DNA of 42,762 nt from JANYJJ01 sp038241115 (GTDB taxonomy: Bacteria; Pseudomonadota; Gammaproteobacteria; Burkholderiales; Burkholderiaceae_C). Below the pieces are notes generated by a model. The model was not told the DNA's origin, did no database searches, and was given only the letters and a program-made list of their open reading frames with translations. Shown in pieces: positions 14,851 through 22,689 of the stretch. Every line of letters starts with the position of its first letter. Positions within the stretch are counted from its first letter, which is position 1. The stretch spans positions 1 to 42,762 of the forward strand of contig JBBRGA010000010.1 of NCBI GenBank assembly GCA_038241115.1. Reading direction: 5' to 3'. The translations under genes and the position numbers were made by a program.

Positions 14851-15690
14851 ATGGCCGCTAGGGAAATTTTGGCATCGGTCGGGCGCGGCGGCGTCAATCG
14901 CCAAAGCGATGTGCTGTTGGTACAGCAGGTGCTGCTGGCCCGCGGACAAACCGATCTCCTTGCTGCAACCGGCGTCTGTGATACCCGCACGGTGGCTGCG
15001 ATCGTTGCGTATCAAGCGGCCTTCATGCGCAAGCCCGACGGCAAGATTGATCCGGGAGGCACGACTTGGAGGCACCTTGCCGCCAGCTTTACCGGCAGCG
15101 CCAGCGCAACCGGCGTGCCCACCGATTCGAGCGGCCCAGCCGACTCCGTCACGCGACCCGTGCCGCTGCCTGCCGTCAGCAAAATCAATGTGGGTTTGGC
15201 GTCACCAAGTAATGCCTTCATGCTGCAAAAGTTGGGGCAACCGTTGACGGCCATGGGCTACTCGTCGCTGTGCCAAACCCCCACCAACCCCACACTGCGC
15301 CGAAGTCTGGTGCTGGACACCGTAGGGCCGTTCCGCGTGACCGGCTTGGTGCAGGCCGTGCTGAGCCTGAAAGCCGTCATGAGCGAAATCGCCGCGGCGC
15401 ATCCTGCGGTGTACCGCGCCTTGGGCAGCGCAGGCATGCTGTGCTGTCGACTGCAACGCGGCTCCGCCACGGCCATTTCCAACCACTCCTTCGGCACCGC
15501 CATCGACCTCACACTGGACGGCGTGCTGGACACCTACGGCGACGGCAAGGTCCAGTACGGCCTGACACTCATCGCGCCCATCTTCAACCGCCAAGGTTGG
15601 TACTGGGGCGCGGCGTTCGGCAAAGAAGACGGCATGCACTTTGAAGCGAGCAAGGCGCTCATCGAGCAGTGGGCCCGGTCATCGGCTTGA
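14851..15690 (+). CDS. M15-family peptidoglycan peptidase with N-terminal binding domain
   Basis: A 279-residue protein. Residues 15-75 resemble a peptidoglycan-binding domain (VLLVQQVLLARG, TRTVAAIVAYQAAF, GGTTWRHL); a Ser/Thr/Pro linker follows; the C-terminal half is an M15 (VanY/D-Ala-D-Ala carboxypeptidase-like) domain. Zinc ligands are His212 and Asp219 in SNHSFGTAIDLTLDG and His263 in EDGMHFE. It should cut peptide cross-links or stems in the cell wall. AAGGAGA upstream gives a firm start, and there is no signal peptide or TM, unlike housekeeping carboxypeptidases; this resembles phage endolysins or secreted effectors. No phage or secretion genes adjoin it. The 157 bp before it hold no other gene. 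Confidence 0.82.
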   Translation: MAAREILASVGRGGVNRQSDVLLVQQVLLARGQTDLLAATGVCDTRTVAAIVAYQAAFMRKPDGKIDPGGTTWRHLAASFTGSASATGVPTDSSGPADSVTRPVPLPAVSKINVGLASPSNAFMLQKLGQPLTAMGYSSLCQTPTNPTLRRSLVLDTVGPFRVTGLVQAVLSLKAVMSEIAAAHPAVYRALGSAGMLCCRLQRGSATAISNHSFGTAIDLTLDGVLDTYGDGKVQYGLTLIAPIFNRQGWYWGAAFGKEDGMHFEASKALIEQWARSSA

Positions 15691-15695
15691 CTGAT

Positions 15696-15739
15696 CGTTG
15701 CCACACCGTTGCCACACAGTTGCCATACCTTCGCGACAC
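15696..15739. repeat. 11-bp tandem repeat upstream of the ABC1 kinase gene
   Basis: Two exact copies of CGTTGCCACAC are followed by AGTTGCCATAC and the weaker CTTCGCGACAC, all in an 11-bp period. The array begins 6 bp after the stop of the M15 peptidase gene and ends about 70 bp before the ABC1-kinase start, where a promoter or operator would be expected. Confidence 0.7.
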
Positions 15740-15808
15740 TGTGTGGCCAGGTGTCGGGGTAGACCCTGCGGAGCGTTGTGCGAGGGGTGCCGGAGCTACG
15801 ATGCGCGG

Positions 15809-17137
15809 ATGACTTCACCGCCCGCAAAGAAACTGCGCACCGCGCCCATTCCAGAAGGCCGCACGCGCCGCTTTTTGCACTTCGGCCGAGCCGTGACAGA
15901 GATGGCGGCGGGAGCGGCTGCGGAAGGCATCGCGCGTTTGGCACGCGGTGAGCGGCCCGCCGTGTCGCAGCTCATGCTCACACCCAGCAACGCCAAGCGC
16001 TTGGCCGAGCGCATGTCGCAGATGCGAGGCGCCGTGCTGAAGCTGGGCCAGTTGATGTCGATGGACGGCCAGGGTGTGCTGCCGCCGCTGTTTGCCGAGA
16101 TGCTGGCGGGGCTGCGCGATCAAGCTCACGTGATGCCCGCCGAGCAGTTGGCGCAGGTGCTCAAGCGCGAATACGGCGCGAAATGGAAGCAGCGCTTCAG
16201 CAGCTTCAGCGAGCTGCCCATCGCGGCCGCTTCCATCGGGCAAGTCCACAAAGTGCAGACCCTGGACGGCCGCGTGCTGGCGCTGAAAATTCAGTACCCC
16301 GGCGTCAAAGCCAGCATCGACAGCGATGTGGCGAACCTGATGCTTTTTGCACGCTTGCCGGGCCTCATTCCCGCGGGTGCGCCCGACCCGACGCCGCTGT
16401 TCGACCGCATACGCGAGCAACTGCACGCCGAGACCGATTACCGCGCGGAAGCGCGCGCCATGGCGACTTACAAGAAACTGCTGGGCGACGACCCGGTTTT
16501 GAGCGTGCCCGAGGTGGCGGAGGAACACTGCACCGATCACATCTTGGCCACCGAATTCATGAACGGTGTGGCCATCGACAAGATGGTCTACACGGTTCAA
16601 TCGCAGCGCGACCGCGCCTGTGCCGCGCTGTGCCGTCTGGCGGTGCAAGAACTGTTTGAAATGCACTTGGTACAAACCGACCCCAACTTCGGCAACTACC
16701 TGTTTGACGCTGAAACCGGCCGCATTGCGCTGCTGGATTTCGGCGCCACCCAAGCCGTGTCACCCGTGCGCGCTGAACACATCCGCGCGCTGGCCACGGC
16801 GCAGCGTGACAACGATGCCGCGGGCGTTTTGCGCGCCGCTCAAAACGCGGGCTTCATCGGCCCCGACGATCCACCCGCACAAACTCGGGGTGTGGTCGAG
16901 ATGATGCTGATGGCCGGTGAACCTTTGCGCCACAAGGGCGCTTACGACTTCGGTGCGTCCAGCCTTTTCAAGCGCGGTTTCGACCAGGGCCAGGCGCAGT
17001 TCTTTGGCGAAGGATTTGCCACCACGCCGCCGCCCGACATGCTGTTTTTACAACGCAAATTCGTCGGCACCTTCATGCTGTGCGCACGCTTGAAGGCGAA
17101 GGTCGACATGGGCGAGGTATTTCGAGGGCAGCTCTGA
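15809..17137 (+). CDS. ABC1/UbiB (AarF/COQ8) family atypical kinase
   Basis: A 442-residue protein of the ABC1 atypical-kinase family. The family-specific KxGQ motif is in AVLKLGQLMSMDG, the Ala-rich nucleotide loop is AAASIGQVHK, the ATP-binding Lys is in LALKIQYPGV, and HAETDYRAEA, QTDPNFGNYLFD and LLDFGAT carry the catalytic and metal residues. Members support ubiquinone synthesis or lipid handling as ATPases; UbiB itself is longer and has C-terminal TM helices, which this one lacks, so it is a soluble paralogue closer to COQ8/ADCK. I chose ATG 15809 because the 37 codons before it have Cys/Arg-rich noise and run through the repeat. It is convergent with glgA, 40 bp apart. Confidence 0.87.
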   Translation: MTSPPAKKLRTAPIPEGRTRRFLHFGRAVTEMAAGAAAEGIARLARGERPAVSQLMLTPSNAKRLAERMSQMRGAVLKLGQLMSMDGQGVLPPLFAEMLAGLRDQAHVMPAEQLAQVLKREYGAKWKQRFSSFSELPIAAASIGQVHKVQTLDGRVLALKIQYPGVKASIDSDVANLMLFARLPGLIPAGAPDPTPLFDRIREQLHAETDYRAEARAMATYKKLLGDDPVLSVPEVAEEHCTDHILATEFMNGVAIDKMVYTVQSQRDRACAALCRLAVQELFEMHLVQTDPNFGNYLFDAETGRIALLDFGATQAVSPVRAEHIRALATAQRDNDAAGVLRAAQNAGFIGPDDPPAQTRGVVEMMLMAGEPLRHKGAYDFGASSLFKRGFDQGQAQFFGEGFATTPPPDMLFLQRKFVGTFMLCARLKAKVDMGEVFRGQL

Positions 17138-17177
17138 GGGAGGCTTGCTTCGCGAGGCGCCCAATCAGGCGATCGCG

Positions 17178-18644
17178 TCACACGATGGGGTCAAACAGGC
17201 CCCGATAAAGCGCCATGTAGCCGCGCGCAGGTTGTCGCCATGAAAAATCTTGCGCCATGGCCTGTTGCATCAGCCCGGCCCACAGATCGGGCTGCCTGAA
17301 GTAGCCAATGGCGCGTTGCAGCTCTGACAGCAAGGCGGATGCGGTCGCGTCGGCAAACACGAATCCGGTGGCGCCCTCGTGCGCCAAACCTGCCGCACTC
17401 GACGCCGTGGCATTGACCACGGTGTCGGCCAAGCCACCGACGCGGCGCACCAAGGGCAAGGTGCCGTAGCGCAGCGCGTACAGCTGGGTCAAGCCGCATG
17501 GCTCGAACCGCGACGGCACCAACATGATGTCGGCACCTGCAATAAGGCGGTGCGCCCAAGACTCGTCGTAGCCAATGCGCACGGCCACCTGATTCGGGTG
17601 GCTTTGCGCGGCCTGCAGGAACGCCGCCTCCAGCATCGGGTCACCAGTGCCCTGCACCACCAACTGGGCTCCCGTTTTCAGCAGGTCGGGCAAGATGGCC
17701 AGGATCAAGTCCAAACCTTTTTGCGAACTGAGTCGGCTGACCACTGCACACACGGGTGCCGAAGCATCCAGCGTCAGGCCCAGTTCTTTTTGCAGCTGCT
17801 GTTTGCAAATGAGCTTGCCTGCGAGATTGCTTGCGGCGTAGCGATGGGCCAAACCGGTGTCGGTCTGCGGGTTCCACACGGCACCGTCGACGCCGTTCAG
17901 AATGCCCGACACGTCGGTGCCTCGGCCTCTGATGACGCCGTCCAAACCGCAGCCAAATTCAGGCGTGGCAATTTCAGCGGCGTAGGTGGGGCTGACCGTG
18001 GTGACGCGGTCAGCGAACTTGAGGCCCGCCTTCATCAAGCAGAGTTGGTTGTGAAATTCCAATCCGCTGGAAGCCAACAAACGCGCAGGCAGGCCCAACA
18101 TGTGGAAGTCGGCCATGGCAAACAAGCCTTGGTAGGCCAGGTTGTGAACGGTGTAGACCGTGGCCACGCGCCGAGCCGGATGCGATGCCACATAGGCGCA
18201 TGCCATGGCAGCGTGCCAGTCGTGGGCGTGCAGCACCTGCGGCGTCCAGTCGGGATCGAGGTCGCCCGCGCCCAAGTGGGCTGCCACCCAACCCAACAGG
18301 CCAAAGCGCTGCAAATTGTCTGACCATTCAGCGCCATCAGCCGCTTGGTACGGGCCGCCTTCGCGCGTGTACAAATACGGCGCGCGGATGAGGTAGACCT
18401 TGAGTTTGCTCTGCGGCATTTGCCCCAACCAAACCGACACATTGGCAGCCCCAAACACCGCGCCCAGATCGCACACCTTCTTTTGGTGCAGGACCGCTTC
18501 GGCGATGGCCGGCAGACCCGGCAACAGCAAGCGTGCGTCTGCGCCTTGCTCGACCAAAGCTTGCGGCAAAGCGCCCACCACATCTGCCAGGCCACCGGTT
18601 TTGATCAGCGGAAATACTTCCGCCGCCACATGCAAAACCTTCAT
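17178..18644 (-). CDS. glgA: Glycogen synthase (ADP-glucose type)
   Basis: GT5-family glucosyltransferase of 488 residues that extends alpha-1,4-glucan from ADP-glucose. The N-terminal KTGGLADV with Lys15 binds ADP-glucose; YTVHNLAYQGLF, FHNQLCLMKAGL, TTVSPTYA, the SRLSSQKGLDL hinge and the C-terminal PSRFEPCGLTQLYALRYG (catalytic Glu) are all present. The ATG at 18644 follows TTGGAGACGCAGTTG, a good ribosome site. It lies 39 bp downstream of glgC on the same strand, so glgC-glgA form one transcript making storage glycogen. Branching and debranching genes are not in the window. Confidence 0.96.
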   Translation of the reverse strand: MKVLHVAAEVFPLIKTGGLADVVGALPQALVEQGADARLLLPGLPAIAEAVLHQKKVCDLGAVFGAANVSVWLGQMPQSKLKVYLIRAPYLYTREGGPYQAADGAEWSDNLQRFGLLGWVAAHLGAGDLDPDWTPQVLHAHDWHAAMACAYVASHPARRVATVYTVHNLAYQGLFAMADFHMLGLPARLLASSGLEFHNQLCLMKAGLKFADRVTTVSPTYAAEIATPEFGCGLDGVIRGRGTDVSGILNGVDGAVWNPQTDTGLAHRYAASNLAGKLICKQQLQKELGLTLDASAPVCAVVSRLSSQKGLDLILAILPDLLKTGAQLVVQGTGDPMLEAAFLQAAQSHPNQVAVRIGYDESWAHRLIAGADIMLVPSRFEPCGLTQLYALRYGTLPLVRRVGGLADTVVNATASSAAGLAHEGATGFVFADATASALLSELQRAIGYFRQPDLWAGLMQQAMAQDFSWRQPARGYMALYRGLFDPIV

Positions 18645-18683
18645 CAACTGCGTCTCCAAGCCGCTTCCTGTTTCGGCTGATCT

Positions 18684-19964
18684 TCAGGCATGCACGGGTC
18701 TTTGTAGCTTGTCGAGCATCTCGCGGGTGACCAAGGTGATGCCGTTCTCGGAGCGGTAAAAGCGCTGCGTATCAACCTCAGCGTCTTCGCCGATCACCAT
18801 GCCATCGGGAATGACGCAGTCTCGGTCGATGACTGCACGGTTAACGCGCGCGCCACGGCCAATTTCAACCCCAGGCAACAGCACCGACCAGTTCACCAGC
18901 GCACGCGAATGCACACGCACGCTGGAGAACAGCACGGTGCGAAAAACCGCGCCCGAAACGATGCACCCACCCGACACCAGCGACTCGATGGCCGTGCCGC
19001 GGCGATCGTCTTGGTTGTGTACGAATTTGGCAGGCGGCAGTTGCGCCTGGTAGGTCCAAATGGGCCAGCGCGTGTCGTACAAATTCAACTGAGGATCGGT
19101 GGCGGTAAGGTCGATGTTGGCGTCCCAATAGGCGTCGATCGTGCCGACGTCGCGCCAATACGGTGCCTCGCCGGCTGGGTTGCCGACGCAGCTCAAGTCA
19201 AAGGAATGCGCCGAGGCCTGGCCATTTTTGACGGCACGCGGAATGATGTCCTTGCCGAAGTCATGCGTCGAATCAGGGTCGGCCATGTCGCGCTCCAACT
19301 CTTTGTAGAGGTAGCGCGCGTTGAAGATGTAGATGCCCATGCTTGCCAAGGCCATGTCCGGACGTCCAGGCATGGCCGGGGGATCGGCGGGCTTTTCCAC
19401 AAATTCGGTGATGAGGCCGTTGTCGCCTACCGCCATCACACCAAAGGCGCTGGCTTCAGCGCGCGGCACCGCAATGCAACCCACCGTGCATTCCCGACCC
19501 TGTTCAACGTGGTCGGCCAGCATCAGCGCGTAGTTCATTTTGTAGATGTGGTCGCCTGCTAAAACAACGATGTAGTCGGCGCGATAGGCGGCGATGATGT
19601 CTTGGTTTTGGTACACCGCATCGGCTGTTCCCCGGTACCAGCTTTCGTCATCGGTGCGCTGCTGCGCGGGCAGCAAATCGACAAACTCATTCATCTCGCT
19701 TTTCAAAAACGCCCAGCCGTGTTGCAGGTGGCGCAGCAAGCTGTGCGACTTGTACTGCGTGATCACGCCTATGCGCCGAATGCCTGAATTGAGGCAGTTC
19801 GACAACGCGAAATCGACGATGCGGAATTTGCCGCCAAAGTAAACGGCTGGCTTGGCGCGACGGTCCGTGAGGTTCTTCAGGCGACTGCCACGCCCGCCCG
19901 CCAAGACCAAGGCGACGGCGCGCTTCGGTAGGTCAAGGCCCAGGGCCAACTCTTTCAATGCCAT
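18684..19964 (-). CDS. glgC: Glucose-1-phosphate adenylyltransferase
   Basis: ADP-glucose pyrophosphorylase of 426 residues, the committed and allosterically controlled step of glycogen synthesis. VLAGGRGSRLKNLTDRRAKP is the nucleotidyltransferase signature; GTADAVYQN, the GDHIYKMNY metal site and EKPADPP follow. The C-terminal part is a left-handed beta helix (SGAVFRTVLFSSVRV, LPGVEIGRGARV). The start at 19964 is preceded by AGGAGACAAATGTC, a clear ribosome site; the frame is open 16 codons further. It is the first gene of the glgCA operon. About 240 bp upstream have no gene and should contain the promoter; I could not define it. Confidence 0.96.
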   Translation of the reverse strand: MALKELALGLDLPKRAVALVLAGGRGSRLKNLTDRRAKPAVYFGGKFRIVDFALSNCLNSGIRRIGVITQYKSHSLLRHLQHGWAFLKSEMNEFVDLLPAQQRTDDESWYRGTADAVYQNQDIIAAYRADYIVVLAGDHIYKMNYALMLADHVEQGRECTVGCIAVPRAEASAFGVMAVGDNGLITEFVEKPADPPAMPGRPDMALASMGIYIFNARYLYKELERDMADPDSTHDFGKDIIPRAVKNGQASAHSFDLSCVGNPAGEAPYWRDVGTIDAYWDANIDLTATDPQLNLYDTRWPIWTYQAQLPPAKFVHNQDDRRGTAIESLVSGGCIVSGAVFRTVLFSSVRVHSRALVNWSVLLPGVEIGRGARVNRAVIDRDCVIPDGMVIGEDAEVDTQRFYRSENGITLVTREMLDKLQRPVHA

Positions 19965-20210
19965 GACATTTGTCTCCTGCTGATCGGTTGAGCCGGGCAG
20001 TGCATCAAGCATGAAGCTTGTCAGCGCGGCGGTACTTCGAGCAACGCCGGCCCGGCCTCAAAGCGTAACCCATGGTCACCGCCGCGTCGCTCAGGGCTTT
20101 GCGAGATGCCTGCGATTAACGCGAGTTGCCTGCGGACGAGTCCAGATCAGGCAACAGGTGCGTGAGATTCGGAAAGTCGAACCAAAACGCTGAGTACAGT
20201 TCTGGGACAC

Positions 20211-20237
20211 AAAAAAGGCTCCCGGAGGAGCCTTTTT
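20211..20237. terminator. Intrinsic terminator, bidirectional form
   Basis: The stem GGCTCC/GGAGCC (extended by A-U pairs) with loop CGGA is flanked by six A on one side and five T on the other, so it can stop transcription in either direction. It lies 17 bp past the stop codon of the branched-chain amino-acid binding-protein gene on the minus strand and protects the glgC promoter region. Confidence 0.9.
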
Positions 20238-20254
20238 CATTTCTTTCAACCGGC

Positions 20255-21385
20255 TTAGTTCAGAGCCACTTTCTTGCCGTCTTTGTAAACGTACAAGGTC
20301 ATCGAAGGGTTCTTCAGTTCGCCGTCGGCTTCGAAGCCAATGTTGGCCGTCACGCCTTGGTAGGTTTCTTTGGCCAGGAAAGGCATGTAGACCTTCGGAT
20401 CAGAGGAACCGGCCTTGACCATGGCGTTGGCAAACACCATCGTCGCGTCGTAGGTGTACGGCGAGTAGACCTGGAACTGCTTTGGGTACTTGGCGTCGTA
20501 GCGAGCTTTCCAAGCGCTGCCGCCTGGCATTTTCGTCAGCGACGCGCCGCCTTCAGCACACACCACATTGCCCAGCGTCTTGGCGCCGCCTGACAACTCG
20601 ATGATCTTGTCGGTGCACAGTCCGTCACCGCCGAAGTACTTGACGTTGGACATTCCCAGCTGTTCCATCTGACGCAGCATCGGGCCAGCTTGTGGATCCA
20701 TACCGCCGAAGAACACGCCGTCCGGTGCTTTGGCCTTGATGGCAGTCAGGATCGCCATGAAGTCGGTGGCTTTGTCGGTGGTGTACTGCTCGTCAACGAT
20801 CTGGATGCCTTTGGCCAGAGCGGTTTTCTTGAACACCTCCGCCACACCTTGGCCGTAAGCGGTGCGGTCATCGATGATGGCCACTTTCTTGAGCTTCAGC
20901 GCATCAACTGCGTACAGAGCCAGACCAGCGCCGAGAGCGTTGTCGTTGGCGAGCATGCGGAAGGTGGTTTTGTAGCCTTGCTGAGTCAGCTTGGGGTTGG
21001 TGGCTGACGGCGTGATGTGAGGCATGCCGCAAGCGTTATAAACCGTTGAGGCGGGGATGGTGGTGCCTGAGTTCAGGTGACCGACCACACCATTGACTTT
21101 GGCATCGCAAAGCTTGGTGGCTGCAGCAGAGCCCTGTTTCGGATCGGCGGCGTCGTCTTCAGCAACGATCTCAAACCGGGCTTTCTTGCCGCCGATCATG
21201 ACGCCTTTGGCGTTCAGATCTTCGATGGCCATGCGCACACCGTTTTCGTTGTCTTTTCCGTAGTGGGCTTGTGCGCCCGAGAGAGGGCCAACGTGGCCAA
21301 TTTTCACGACCATGTCTTGGGCTGAGGCGGCACCAGCGAACAGCACTGCGGCTGCGCACATGACTGCGTTTAATTTCATTTGCAT
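20255..21385 (-). CDS. Branched-chain amino-acid ABC transporter substrate-binding protein (LivK-like)
   Basis: Periplasmic binding protein of the Leu/Ile/Val type, 376 residues. A signal peptide (MQMKLNAVMCAAAVLFAGAA, cleavage after ASAQ) is followed by VKIGHVGPLSGAQAHYGKDNENG, the usual ligand-site opening; NSGTTIPAS and VFFGGMDPQAGPM are other family features. It should deliver branched-chain or related amino acids to a LivHMGF transporter, which is not encoded here. The ATG at 21385 has GGAG 7 bp upstream; a second ATG two codons on is less well placed. An intrinsic terminator follows directly, so it is monocistronic or the last gene of the holC group. Confidence 0.94.
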   Translation of the reverse strand: MQMKLNAVMCAAAVLFAGAASAQDMVVKIGHVGPLSGAQAHYGKDNENGVRMAIEDLNAKGVMIGGKKARFEIVAEDDAADPKQGSAAATKLCDAKVNGVVGHLNSGTTIPASTVYNACGMPHITPSATNPKLTQQGYKTTFRMLANDNALGAGLALYAVDALKLKKVAIIDDRTAYGQGVAEVFKKTALAKGIQIVDEQYTTDKATDFMAILTAIKAKAPDGVFFGGMDPQAGPMLRQMEQLGMSNVKYFGGDGLCTDKIIELSGGAKTLGNVVCAEGGASLTKMPGGSAWKARYDAKYPKQFQVYSPYTYDATMVFANAMVKAGSSDPKVYMPFLAKETYQGVTANIGFEADGELKNPSMTLYVYKDGKKVALN

Positions 21386-21601
21386 GCAATAACTCCAGGT
21401 TGAAAAAGTTGAGAAAGTGAAGACACAACGAACTTGTGAAACCCAACGGCCGACACAATAACCCAAATAGATTCGCATCTACACCGGGATACCACGGGTC
21501 GGAGGCAGGGATTTGAAGCCGTGCTTCTCGCCCAGCTTTTCACCCTCGGACGACTACAAACCGCAATTGCCTCACCAATCGAGACCTTGTCAACGATGCG
21601 G
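21386..21601. other. Intergenic stretch, no confident gene
   Basis: This 216-bp space should hold the promoter of the LivK-like gene. On the minus strand at about 21480-21560 a 24-codon stop-terminated frame without a start encodes text that looks protein-like (EKLGEKHGFKSLPPTRGIPV at its end). It could be a decayed gene tail or chance; I cannot decide. A TTCAAATCC string here imitates a tRNA T-arm but does not fold. Confidence 0.35.
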
Positions 21602-22180
21602 TCACTGTTTATGACGCCGCGCCATTTCGTCGGGCACTGCTTGAGTCATTGCTTTGGACACTGACCGGCTCACAGCCAGCTGCACCACAGACAGCAAGGT
21701 CGATGCCAGCTCATTGCGCGCTTCGAGCACCAAGGCGTCGGTGGCGCGTGCCAACACCGGCATCAGCGCTTCTCGCAGACGGTGCTCCAGCATCAGATCA
21801 ATATGGCGCTGCAGGTCAAGCATGACTTGTTGAACGATTGCGCGTTGGTCGATCTGGTCTTCGTTCAGCGCGCTGGGTCGACTGGCAGTTGGCGCAGGCG
21901 CGAGCGCAGACTCTGAAAGGGCCTGCGCCGCTTCTATCGAAGCGACGGCTGCGCCAGTTGAAGCATCCCAGCGGCCTCGAAACGAAGCTGTCATGACCTC
22001 GGATTCCGAGCGCGGCGCGTCCAGCGGAGTTGGGCCCGACTCCCAAGCTTCCACCACCTCTGTCAACGTGGGCGCCGAGTTTTGCGCCGCCGTTGGCACG
22101 CTCGTCTGCGCATTCGTCGGCAACTTGATCGGCAACGGCGCTGGCGTGTTGCCCACAGGCTCGTCAACCCACGAATTCAT
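21602..22180 (-). CDS. Hypothetical protein coupled to holC
   Basis: A 192-residue protein I do not recognise. Residues 1-105 are Ala/Pro/Ser/Thr-rich and look disordered. Residues 110-175 are predicted amphipathic helix (QQVMLDLQRHIDLMLEHRLREAL, ending in a Val/Ala-rich helix), as in a coiled-coil or oligomerisation module. There is no signal peptide or TM. Its ATG overlaps the holC stop as ATGA, so it is translated with the DNA polymerase III chi subunit, but nothing in its sequence points to replication. Confidence 0.75.
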   Translation of the reverse strand: MNSWVDEPVGNTPAPLPIKLPTNAQTSVPTAAQNSAPTLTEVVEAWESGPTPLDAPRSESEVMTASFRGRWDASTGAAVASIEAAQALSESALAPAPTASRPSALNEDQIDQRAIVQQVMLDLQRHIDLMLEHRLREALMPVLARATDALVLEARNELASTLLSVVQLAVSRSVSKAMTQAVPDEMARRHKQ

Positions 22181-22623
22181 GTCCCTACCTCATGTTTTCG
22201 GATCTCATAGCCGCGCGCCTTGTAGTACTTCCAGCGCGCGCGGGCGGCCACTCTTTCATCTGCTTGCGTCGACACGATCTCGACCATGCGTCCAAACGAC
22301 TCGAAACCCACAGCGGGTTCGTCGCCGAGGTGCAACAACAAATTCAAATGAGCAGCGCGCTCGGCTTGCTCAACCAGCCACACCGGTGTGCGCCGATGGC
22401 TTGCGGTTGGGGTCACAGAATTTGGCAGCAGCAAATGCGGTATGAACTCGGTCGCATCGAAGCTCCACAGAGTGCGGTCGAAGCGACCGAGCGTGTTGTT
22501 TGGGGCCAAGACCGCAACGCCGCCAGACGCCGTTTCACCGCCCGCTCGGAGCGCTTTGCGCAACAGCCGGCATGCATAGATCAAGCGCTCAGGAACGTTG
22601 AAATAGAAAGTGATTTCTGTCAT
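22177..22623 (-). CDS. holC: DNA polymerase III subunit chi
   Basis: A 148-residue protein with the HolC pattern: TEITFYFNVPERLIYACRLLRKAL at the start, then LWSFDATEFIPHLLL and a C-terminal ARARWKYYKARGYEIRKHE. Chi pairs with psi in the clamp-loader complex and binds SSB. It lies 66 bp downstream of pepA on the same strand, the normal order in proteobacteria, and its stop overlaps the next gene as ATGA. Confidence 0.93.
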   Translation of the reverse strand: MTEITFYFNVPERLIYACRLLRKALRAGGETASGGVAVLAPNNTLGRFDRTLWSFDATEFIPHLLLPNSVTPTASHRRTPVWLVEQAERAAHLNLLLHLGDEPAVGFESFGRMVEIVSTQADERVAARARWKYYKARGYEIRKHEVGT

Positions 22624-22689
22624 TGCGCGGGGGCAGCCTTGATCAGGCCCGCCAAGCGTTCATGCCCGCTTGAGCACGCAGTCGCGCGC

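Noticed and set aside
21490..21580. tRNA-like TTCAAATCC string on the minus strand
   Set aside because: The flanking bases do not form a T-stem and no acceptor or anticodon stem could be built; the string is explained by codons for Phe-Lys-Ser in an open frame.
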